This document shows positions 10,106 through 19,837 of a DNA stretch of 64,000 bases, piece by piece; the first letter of the stretch is position 1; every line of letters begins with the position of its first letter. This stretch comes from Fistulifera solaris (lineage: Eukaryota; Bacillariophyta; Bacillariophyceae; Naviculales; Stauroneidaceae). Made by a program: the position numbers and the translations under genes. The notes beneath the pieces are model-generated. The model ran no database searches. It was not told where the DNA came from and was given only the letters and a program-made list of their open reading frames with translations. The stretch covers positions 1,860,001 to 1,924,000 of the forward strand of contig AP026124.1 of NCBI GenBank assembly GCA_030295235.1, in the 5' to 3' direction.

Positions 10106-11188
10106 GTGTGCCAAATTTCCATCATGCCTCAGATGAATCGTTTTGTGCGTCTTAGACTAACAAAACTCGCAAAAGACTTCGTGCTCTTTCTTCTAGTAGC
10201 TCTCTTCGAGCGCCCCCGCGTGACATCTTTGTCTCTGTCGACGACACGACGACAGATTCTACTCCAACCAATCGTTCTGGGGTCTTTGATAACACCACAA
10301 AACGCAAACGCCGCCAGAGGAGCAGCCGAACTGGATTTCGAGTTTTATGTTCGTGACTTGATCGGTGGGAACCGTCCTGAGGGGAATGTACAAGCTTCTA
10401 CTCTTCCGACACTGGCACCTCCCAGGACGCTCTCGCTATTCTTTGAGAAAATTTTGAACAAAGAATGTTCAATCGAATGTTTAGCCACGCAACAACTGAT
10501 CGCACAGATCCAGAGACGAGAGAAAAAACGTGAAACTACCTTTTTGGAAAAAGAGATCCAACGACAAGTGCAGACGATTCGAGAAGGTGCTAGGAAGAGC
10601 TTCTTTAGTAGAGCTCCTTGGGAAAGTGAAACCATGACAGATCAGTACTTCTTTGATTTGACAGCTTACTCATTTTGGAAAACAGCTGCTGTCATGCTTC
10701 CTAATTTTGCGGATCGAGACATGTTTGTGCGCAATGTAGGTCGCTCTATCTACACGAGCCTCAGGGACGAAGGCCTTCTCAAGACAAAATGCAGAGATGA
10801 AAGTCTGTCGAGCTGCATTCCATGTGTCGTGGAAGTGTTGGACTTTTTTGTTTCAACCAACTTTTGCAAGGCATATCGGCTGGGCGAAAAGGTTGATGAC
10901 GAGTATCTCTTTTTGGACGACATTGACAACCAAGCGTGGTCGAAAGGTGTCTCGGTGGATTGCTTACTGAGCATCTTTGAATCGGCAACACTGGGGTCGA
11001 GTTTGCAGATAACTGGCGAGCAATCCCGATTCATTCCGGACTTAGTGGGTCCCACCATTGCCGCTGTATGGGATCCACAATCCTCCGTCCAATGGGAGAG
11101 TTACTTTGTGGATCCCGAGTACCGTCCCAATCCAAAGGATTACTTTCCGAACGAACAACTATTTCAATACACTTTGGCGAAACGATGA
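10106..11188 (+). CDS. Putative plastid/thylakoid-lumen protein of unknown function
   Basis: Encodes 360 residues from ATG 10106; alternative starts are at 10124 and 10133. The N-terminus has a basic stretch and a hydrophobic core (DFVLFLLVALF), then a Ser/Thr-rich part and a twin-arginine segment (TTRRQILLQPIVLGSLI) ending near PQNANA, like a thylakoid Tat-type cleavage site. This order suits a multipartite leader to the plastid lumen of a secondary alga. I recognise no domain in the mature part. It has repeated aromatic-acidic segments (YFFDLTAYSFWKTAAVMLP) and four cysteines clustered in about 35 residues (CRDESLSSCIPC and TNFCKAY). No frame break was seen. It converges on the ArfGAP gene with stops 190 bp apart. 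The location is inferred from the leader alone. Confidence 0.7.
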   Translation: MCQISIMPQMNRFVRLRLTKLAKDFVLFLLVALFERPRVTSLSLSTTRRQILLQPIVLGSLITPQNANAARGAAELDFEFYVRDLIGGNRPEGNVQASTLPTLAPPRTLSLFFEKILNKECSIECLATQQLIAQIQRREKKRETTFLEKEIQRQVQTIREGARKSFFSRAPWESETMTDQYFFDLTAYSFWKTAAVMLPNFADRDMFVRNVGRSIYTSLRDEGLLKTKCRDESLSSCIPCVVEVLDFFVSTNFCKAYRLGEKVDDEYLFLDDIDNQAWSKGVSVDCLLSIFESATLGSSLQITGEQSRFIPDLVGPTIAAVWDPQSSVQWESYFVDPEYRPNPKDYFPNEQLFQYTLAKR

Positions 11189-11378
11189 TGACGACGTTGC
11201 GACAACTACATGGGTCACAACAGGATGATGTTGCCATGGTGCGATGACTATAATCGCTGCACATTTATTTATTGTCTATAAATAATCAGCTATCGTCATC
11301 AACTTGTGCGCATTCTAATAAGTTTATCTATAAATCTATTATTTTTGCTTGAATATCGTCTGAAATCCAGCGCGTTCT

Positions 11379-12032
11379 TTATTTAACTGCGATGGGTGCA
11401 ATCGTGGGGGCTGACATTGGTTGTTCTTTGGGCAAGGATGATTGACTGGCTTCGGTCGACAGAGCCTGTTGTTGCATGTTCCGACTCGCCTCACGTCCTC
11501 GATACGTCCCAGCCTTTACGACTGCTTGTACGTGATGCTGTAAATGCGTCGCATAGAACTTTCCTGCCTTGGTTCGATACCGAATGCTGGCAGTGGGCGA
11601 CGATCGACCGAGATGATGGCGTTCAAAAAAACCTTCCAATTGGGCGTTTCCTCCCTCCAGTAGGTTCAGTATTTGCGCATGCGTCCAGGCGTCCATGCCA
11701 ATGGATCGAACAACGGACGTGCCGACTCCGTACGAGCGGTGGCGGCCACTGCACTGGAGGCAGACGAGTACACCAAAGGTCACCGATGCCCATTCCGGAT
11801 GATTGCGACCGCAATCCATGCAACGCTGATTGCCGGGGAGTGATCGTACGAAACGACGGCATGCGGGAGGAATGGGGGCTGCGCTGTCGGGGCGGTTGTG
11901 ATGGATGCGAAAATGCTCCAGTTCATTAGCAGCATCGGCGAGTAGTTGGGGGCACACATTCTCGTTGGTCATCATGGTAGTTGTAATTGTTTGCGTCGAT
12001 CGTTGGTGACGAGGAGAAGTCGATTTGTGCAC
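11379..12032 (-). CDS. ArfGAP-domain protein
   Basis: Encodes 217 residues. The zinc finger is intact (C-x2-C-x16-C-x2-C: CMDC ... VCLQC), followed by the arginine-bearing motif SGRHRSYGVGTSVVRS and the helix SIGMDAWTHAQILNLLEGG. This is the Arf GTPase-activating fold, which drives GTP hydrolysis on Arf proteins during vesicle coat release. A short basic stretch follows (SIRYRTKAGKFYATHL) and then a Gln/Ser-rich tail. No PH, ankyrin or BAR domain is visible, so this is a minimal SMAP- or Gcs1-like form. In-frame Met codons downstream (MMTNENV) could be the real start. It diverges from the CDK-like kinase gene. Confidence 0.88.
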   Translation of the reverse strand: MHKSTSPRHQRSTQTITTTMMTNENVCPQLLADAANELEHFRIHHNRPDSAAPIPPACRRFVRSLPGNQRCMDCGRNHPEWASVTFGVLVCLQCSGRHRSYGVGTSVVRSIGMDAWTHAQILNLLEGGNAQLEGFFERHHLGRSSPTASIRYRTKAGKFYATHLQHHVQAVVKAGTYRGREASRNMQQQALSTEASQSSLPKEQPMSAPTIAPIAVK

Positions 12033-12682
12033 TCAAAACGATGGACTATTGTGCGTGGTCTCCAAGGTGTCCAGTTTTTTTTTCAGATAAAAAAAACGTT
12101 TATGAGTGTATTGTTTGGTTTTTATTATCGAGAGCAGTTTTTTCAGGAGAGACCAGTTTCCACAATAAAATGTTATTGTCGACTTTGGAGATGCGAGCGG
12201 AAACGTTTGGCGTTTTGACGTTTTCGCGGAGTGTCTCTTGTCTGGTCGGAGTTTCTTTCCCGTATCACCTTCTTACACTTTATGGGTAGAGTGGAACAAT
12301 TCCCGACTAAAAAGTTCCGCCGTTTGGGCGAGCCAAATTCTTCGTCCATCCGTCCGTCCGTAAGAATGAATCGAATATAGCGGTGCGAATTGTGAATGTG
12401 AATACGTAACTATCCTTGAGTCGTCGTCAGCTTGGTCTCTCTGTTAGTTTTACTTTCATCCACACCTTTCTTTATGAACTTAATACCATCAAAATTGACG
12501 TGAATATTGACTGTTTAGTGTGAATTTAAAACGAGGAATAGAGCACGGATGCAACGCCTCGAAACTCTACTTTGTACGTAAAAAATCAGGTTGGCCTACT
12601 GTAACCGGTAACCTTAGGGAAATTATTTATCGACAGAGGAGAACCCGGATTTCGTCCGCACACCACAATAGAATGTTGAAAA
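12033..12682. other. Intergenic region, ArfGAP to CDK-like kinase
   Basis: A divergent promoter region of about 0.65 kb. Small open frames at 11946-12289 and 12520-12732 show no recognisable protein. Short self-complementary ACCGGT motifs lie at 12602-12612 and just inside the kinase gene. Nothing else was seen. Confidence 0.5.
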
Positions 12683-13908
12683 ATGGGTTGCATTTCTCAA
12701 ACAACAACAAGAAGCAAGAAGCCTACCGGTAACGACGAATGGAAAAAGTCAGAATGACACGCATTCATGACTTGGTAGAGCCTTTCGGTGGAAAAAACAT
12801 TTTAGAGCTCCATCGTTTTGGTAATGCGACGCTGACGCGAGGAGCGTTCGGCCATATTTCGCTCGCCTTGCGATCGGACGACCAGAAATACGAGCTTGTG
12901 GCGATCAAACAGATTCAGGGAACTCTCAACAATCTACAAACGGATGCCTTTTATGAAATCAAGACACTTTGTGCGCTACAAAGCACTGACAAGAATGAAC
13001 CGCATCCCAATATAGTCAAACTGCTGGCCGTGTACGCCAAGGACTCATCGTCCTGGTCTTTGGCATTCGAATACTGCCCCGTAGATCTTTCTTTATCTTT
13101 GGAATGGAGACGTCGTAGAAGGAAACATCCGAGGTTGTTACATATAAATATCATTCGACTTATTGCGCGGGATATCTGGAACGCTCTTTCCTTTTGTCAT
13201 GCCAAGGGGATCGTTCATCGTGACATCAAGCCAGGAAATCTACTCGTGTCCAAAGATGGATATGTGCGACTCTGCGACTTTGGCTTGGCACGATCGTGTG
13301 CCGGTGACTCGAAAGGCCTATGTACTCTGTTTTATAGAGCCCCCGAAAGTTTGTTGGGTGATACGCAAAACTGCCGCCCCGCATTGGATCTCTTTGCCGC
13401 CGGACTAATTGTCGCCGAACTCTGTTTGGGTCGCACTTTGTGGGAAGGTACTAACGAGATGGAGCAATTGGGATTCATCTTTCGTTCCCTAGGGACACCG
13501 CATGAATGTCATTGGCCGGGTGCGCTGCAACTGGTTGAAACGTTCCATTATGGGACACTCCCGTTTGCTCCAACGAGCCCTCAGCTTTGGCGTACAATGG
13601 TACCGCGTGTGATGGAAAGCTCTGACTTGGAAGATTTCTTGGCATTGACAGTGGCTTTGGATCCAGATAAACGCATTTCTGCCAAACGCGCCATGGAACA
13701 CCCATGGTTGTGCCATGAAGCCGTGGTCAATAGGACCAGTCTACTTTGTGAATTAGTCCCCGACGAATTGGATGCGCCAATTTTTCTGTCTTCTCCGGAC
13801 GAAGCAACGTCCGAATTGGGCGAAGTTCCAGTTCGGCAAGTTTTGGGTTTAGCGAAGAGTAGGAGGGCGTTTCTTTCGCAGTTTGACACTTGGAGTGATA
13901 AATGCTGA
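12683..13908 (+). CDS. CDK-like (CMGC) serine/threonine kinase with a probable N-myristoylation signal
   Basis: The kinase core is complete: a degenerate glycine loop (LTRGAFGHISLAL), the catalytic Lys in VAIKQI, HRDIKPGN, DFGLAR, the FYRAPESLL segment, DLFAAGLIVAELCLG and the C-lobe arginine in LDPDKRISAKRAMEHPWL. The activation loop is short (SCAGDSKGLCTLF) and lacks the usual CDK T-loop threonine at the standard distance. It resembles CDK20/CCRK-type kinases, but that is a family-level guess. The unbroken frame begins at 12739. The frame from ATG 12683 begins MGCISQTTTRSKKP and joins it if one A is missing from the run 12743-12747. That start gives a Met-Gly-Cys myristoylation/palmitoylation motif, which I find more convincing. 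It converges on the DDT-PHD gene, stops 117 bp apart. Confidence 0.85.
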
Positions 13909-14025
13909 CAAGGACGTTGACCCCTTATGTCTACAGTGTCACTAAAGTAAATTCTTCGTATTAGTTCTACTTCCTTATGATTATGCTCTTCTGTTTCCAA
14001 ATTAACAAAGTCTAGCCTGGAATGG

Positions 14026-17000
14026 TCAGCTCTGGTCATTGTAATCTTGCGTCGGGTATAGATTGGTATCCGCGAAGTTCCCGTAATTTTGATTCGGCCA
14101 CTGGGAGCTAGGTGACATCCCCTGTTGCAGTTGAGATCCTGCGTTCATCGTTGTATAATTGTTGTGAAGAAGTGGGGAAGCGAAAGCAGCCGCGCTCGGG
14201 TTCTGATTTAATTTCGCCGGCGAAGACCCAAAACTCATTGGGGCCTCTTGTTGCATGCCGGAATGACTTTGCTGCTGGAGGAGTGAATATGCACTTTCCA
14301 TGTTCGTCGTCTGTTGGAATGTGTTGCTGGATTGTTGTGGGAGCTGCGGTGAGGGTGTCATTGTGCTTTGTGGTTGAAGAGTCGAAAAATTCGATCCGGG
14401 CATGATAGCGTTTCTCTGTTGGTACTGTCCTTGGCCCATGAACGATTGAGGAGCACTGAATTGCTGGTTTTGGTTATTGAATTGTGGATTCGACGGCTGA
14501 GATGCCTGATTCGTGAATAGTCCTGGAGGGGAAGTGTGAGTCTGCATCGTTGTATTGTTTGTCTGTTCAAACTGATTTTGTCCAGTGCTAGCTTGGGATG
14601 CATTGAATCCACTTTGCTGCTGGGTCGGCCACATGCATGTCGTCTGTTGCTGTATAGCGTTGTTAACCTGCATTTGACGATTTGCCATTGCGTTATTATT
14701 TTGTGTCATCCCAAATTGAAATGGCGGCATGTTGTTGTACCCGACACTTGAGAACTGATTATTGGAGTATGCATTCATGTTCATGGCTGGATAGTTCATC
14801 ATACTACTCATACTTGGCATTGAGCCTGACGCTTGCGTAGCTCCACTAGAATTTTGCAACATCATTCCAGTGTTTTGTACCGAATTTGATGAGGGTGTGG
14901 TCACGTTGAAAGGTGGCATTATCATTCCTATCGTATTGTGCATTGGATTCGGTGTGGAGGACGCCGTCATCATATTTGTCGTATTTTGCACAGGGTTCGA
15001 TGAGGATGACGTGCCGTGAAAGTTTGTCATGTACATTCCCACCGATGTCGGCATATGATTCGATACCTGTGTCGCTCCGTTGAAAGATCCCGCCGTAGTT
15101 TCCGCCATATTCTGGATTGAATTCATCGCAGATGATTTCCCGCCAAAGTTTTGCGATGTCATCCTCGCCCCATTCGGCATCAGATTCGACGCTGCTGTCG
15201 CCCCGCTGAAGTTTTGGACCATCGTGCCCATCGTATTCTGCACCGTCTTGGATGCAGGTGCTGCACTTCCCGAAGCACCCATCATCGGATTCGACACAGA
15301 CATTTGGCCACTCGCATTTTGATTCATCATGCTATGCATCATCATGTTTTGCATCACCATTCTTTGCATCATCATCATATTGTAAGTGACGTTGTTTCCG
15401 CCGATTGTCACCCCTTGGTTGTATTGGTCATAAAAACCATTCTGCGCGGATGCGTTCCCGTTGGGAACAGACTTTTTCGAACGGGGTAATGGAAGCGGTG
15501 TTGATTTATTTAAAGTTGTTTCATCAGAGAAAGGCTTTGAAGATTTCGTCTTCGTTTCTAGATTTTGCGATTGTGACATTTTTCTTTGTAAGTCTTCATA
15601 TAATTGCCTTGACACCCTACTTTTCTCCATTTGACTATGAATCAATACGGGCAGATCGACAAAAGTTGTCGAATACCAAGTAGCGGTCGGATGCTTGTGT
15701 TTTGATACTAAATGTTCCATCAGGCCCGTGCGAAGGTCTCGGTAACTCTCAATGATAGCTGCACTCGGATGATTCTTTCCTGAATTAAAACGTTGCGCGT
15801 AAGATGCAGCTCTTCGAATTGTCTGCGGGTAGATAAAGAGCTCTTGTGAGAAGGGAAAGTACAATTAATGTTTTCAAAACTAAAATACTCACCGGGCTAT
15901 CCAGATAAGTCTCGAGGGAACTCGCTAGTAAGAGGAATTCTTCGAACGATCTGCACTCGAACACCCGTTTCCTCCAGACATGAAAATTCGCTACTTGACC
16001 GACTTCAAATTCATTCGAATATGTGACAAAAGGAGCAACAACTCCACCTGCATTTCTTGCAAGATACCGAGTCACTGCCTTGGGAAAGCTACCATAGGCC
16101 GGAAAAGGCTGACGGCCGCATATTGGCCATAGGGGCTCAAAGTTGAACGACCCTGATAAGTCGCTTCGTGTCTCCTCGAATTTCATTTTCCTTGGCAAAG
16201 TAAAAGAAGCTTTTGTAGACACCGAATCTGCAGTAGCATCGGCATTACGGATACTTCCTAACGAATAGCGCGAGCTACGAAGCCTTTTGACTGGTGGACC
16301 ATCCACTTCGCCTTCATTGCTAGACTTCTGTCCCAAGGCTTCCTTAGAGCTGTCGCCTAGGTCTCCGCAATCATTCAAACCGTTTGTATTAAGAGACTTA
16401 CTAATAAAACATTTTCTGCCTCTCTTTCTCATCGTCATCCCAAGCTCTGGATCCGATTCCTTGATCCAATCAGTAAGCGAGTAACTCGCTCGTCTAAGCA
16501 AGCAATGAATGGAAGCAACAGGACACGTTTGCCAACATCTCATTACTGCCAGCATTGACACGTCTGCGTCAACATCGTACTGAACGGTTTTGTTCTGGGT
16601 GTGAGTTAACGATTTTTCTTGCCAGGTCGTTTTTGTCCTTGAGCAGTTGAACCACGTCAAATCGAAAGCAAGGGGATGAGTTGCATCAATCAGCTTCACA
16701 AGCATCAAAGCTAACCTCCGTAAAGATTTGCATTTTTGTACAGCTGTTCTCCATTGTATTGAAATTTCTGTTGGTACTACGGCACCCCATTGTGGATCCA
16801 AGAGTGCCGCTTTCAATAGCTTTGCCTCCAGGTCGAGCATAAATTTTCGAATTATCTCTAAAGGGTCGAATACTGATGTGTCAACCATGATCGCCTTCTT
16901 GAGAAGATGATCCAATGCCATATCTGGTCGCAAACAGTCCCATAGCTGGAAAGAAAAGGCATGGTGCCACCGTCCTTCGTACTCCACAGCTTCAGAGTCA

Positions 17001-19382
17001 TTGGTATTTGTCATCGGCGAATACTTGTTCGCGTACAGGCAAGGATTGTAATTTTCATATGAACTAATGTATTTGAATCCTGCCGATGCTGGGAGGACGT
17101 TGACATCCCTCAGAGCTGGTTCACTCAATGGAATTTGTACTAGGGGCCACGCAGAACACACATCAGTTCCGAGCTTAGACAAATGCAGTTTCAAATTCTC
17201 ACTGCGTAGTGGCACGGGGGGTTTCATCAATGCTTCTCCCTTCGTTTTGCAGAATACGAAGCCATGCACGCATAGGTATTCCGAATCATCTTCATCAAGA
17301 GCATGCTGATTTGAGTCGAGAGTACCATACGCGTTGATTGGCAGCATTGCATTTCCGAAGCCAGTATAACGTCGATCGGTGTAGGTTTTAGCGCATTGCA
17401 CCAAAGTATTCCCATCGGACCATCCAATACAAGGTTTTCGACCTTTGTCTAAAGGCCCAAACATAGAGGGATCAACAAGTGTGCATTCGGGGCAGAACCA
17501 CTTTCCCTCAGGCAAGGGACCTGTTCTAGGCAGACCAGAACATTCCCTGTGGTAACTTGAAATGCAACCATCACAACAAATAAGATCTCCTTCTTGTTTG
17601 CAAACGCTACACCAGTCATCGTTATTCATATCCTCTAGGTCCTTCGGCGTTGGAAGACGCCCGAACGGCAAAGCAAAGGACGATGTGTTTTGGTTTCGAA
17701 TTGTTATCTCTGCAGATATATCGTCGATCATCAAGAGTTCGTCGAGTAGAAATTCCAACATGAAAAGCTTGTTCTTCAGACTGAGCTTGTGGTAGGGGAG
17801 GCCTTGTCGTAGGCGCCGAAGTGGTCGAAAATGAGACCAAGCTGCTTCCTCATTATTCTCCATAACGGATGCAGACCTTACATTATCTTCGTCGACTTCC
17901 ATTTGATCTACAGAGGCTTCCTGTGTACCGCTACCGGTAATGGGTTCGCCACGAATAAACTGTTGAACAACTTGATCAATGTCAACGGTACATTTCACAT
18001 TCGAAACCTCGTTTTTCCGTCGTTCTCCATCGAAAGAGGAGCTGGGTGAATAGTAGCCGGCGTGTCGGACACCTGTCTGTCAGAACTCGGGATTTCAGGC
18101 GAGGCGAAGACTTGCTTCATTGCCACATCGGATATGGGTCTCGTCGATTTCAAATTTGCTGCCTCAGTCCTCAATATTGAATCTTGGAAGTGGACGTGCT
18201 TTGACCCATCTGATACATTTACATGTAGCTCCTCAACATGTAACGCGGGCTTCTCGGGAGATTGCGATATCGAACGGTGTTCGTCGGGTGGAGTTCTTTC
18301 TGTCCACAAGTTTTCGGCTGCGTCGCTTGTGTTGTTTATAACGAGTGGGTGAGCCATGGTGGCTGCGTATTCAGTCCCATTCTGTCCCAAATCGTAAACC
18401 GGCTTTTCTGTGTCGTGGACGCCTGGAAAATGGCTTGTGAAAGGAGATAGAGAGTGCCAGTGGCCATCAAATGTCGTTCCTGCGGTAAATTGAGGCTGTG
18501 TGGATGACCTTGGATAATAAAAACTCTCTTCTTGGCTGGGGTTGTATTGAATTGTTGTATGAGGTATAGTAGGATGACTTGCGGGTACTTCCTCGCTTTT
18601 ACTTCGGCGGGGACGTTTTTGGAATCGTTTGATTTTTTCGTTGTTCGCTTCCAAGCGCTCGTAATATTTCCATCATAACTAGCATCTGAGTCGTCGTCAT
18701 TGACAAACGATTCATCATCACTTTCTACGTCATTCTCTTCAAACATATACAGCGTTGAGGGAGCATGACTCGATCGAACGGGTTGCTTATTGCCTCCTTC
18801 CTCTTCGACGTCGACGGCGACGTCCTCCCTTACGGAACCCATGTTGCGATGGTCGTGATACAGCGTATCATCGTTCATGGAGTGATAGAGAACATCCGCA
18901 GTAAGATGACAGTAATCATCGTAAAATACCGGCCAACTGATGCTATCGAGAAGCTGCAAATTATCCCCCGCCCGCAATTGCCACAAAATTCCGTCGATTT
19001 TCCGCTTCTTGGCCACCAAAAGTGGTTGATGTTTTTCACCGAAATGATATCCCATTTTCAAATGAGTCAGCAGTCTCCGAAGAAGCGCCACATGTACACG
19101 TCCTATTAAAATACTGGGTATCGGAAGGTACAGAGCACGAAGAAACGCGGTCGGGGCAAAGGGAGACAAGGCCAAATGCGTGCTCAAGGTTCGGAGCAGG
19201 GAATATGCCGCCAACGCGCGGAACGCCAGGTCTTCCGGAAAACCTGACGGCAATGCAGAAGCCACAAATGGGTCGGAGAATTCGTTTTCCATTGATTTCG
19301 GTAGTTGAGGTATTTCCTTCTTTGGTTTCTTGTGTCGTTTCGGTGGACGTACCGCGCGCGGGTCGTCGCCATGAGGGAGCAT
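14026..19382 (-). CDS. DDT-WHIM-PHD chromatin protein (BPTF/ISWI-partner type)
   Basis: A large protein of about 1,760 residues. Near the N-terminus is a DDT domain (LPSGFPEDLAFRALAAYSLL, then ALYLPIPSILIGRVHVALLR), typical of ISWI remodeller partners. A WHIM-like helix follows (LKNKLFMLEFLLDELLMI) and a complete PHD finger (WCSVCKQEGDLICCDGC, SYHRECSGLP, GKWFCPEC). The long C-terminus is Met/Asn/Gln/Ser-rich. A 70-bp intron at 15823-15892 (GTGAGT...GCAG) joins YLDSP to TIRRAASY. Two missing bases must be bridged, in T runs 18633-18638 and 18012-18016. The start is uncertain: an upstream exon with ATG at 19563 could splice over about 70 bp (GTATGC...TTACAG) but would need one more frame correction. 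PHD fingers of this type often read H3K4 methylation. Confidence 0.85.
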
Positions 19383-19837
19383 CGGCGGGCCCTTTTGTTG
19401 GGCCCATAATATCTTTCCTGTAATACCAGAATGGATTCGTTCATCTTTTTAATCTAATTCAATGATCTAGGATCGTAGAAAATGCATACCTCTTGAACGC
19501 CTCTTTGGTTTGCGTTGTTTCGGCAATGCGCAATACCTGGTACTGCACCACACTTTTTATCATCCCAACCACATTTCAAATATTTGAATTATTTGTTGCA
19601 TACAAAATTCCACATTCCATGTGTCTTTCGGCTGTCGGCAATCCGGGACTCGCTAGCAGCTACACTTTGTAGGAAGTGTCATTATGATTCGTGAGTCACC
19701 GCGATCCCGGTTCCGAAACGTGTTAGTTTCGATAGTTTTAGTCGTACGGCACTGAATACTTATGGCATGGAACAGTTTTTAACCGTTGACTTTAGACACT
19801 CTGACCTAACAGTAAGAGAACGACTCCTCCTTGAGAG

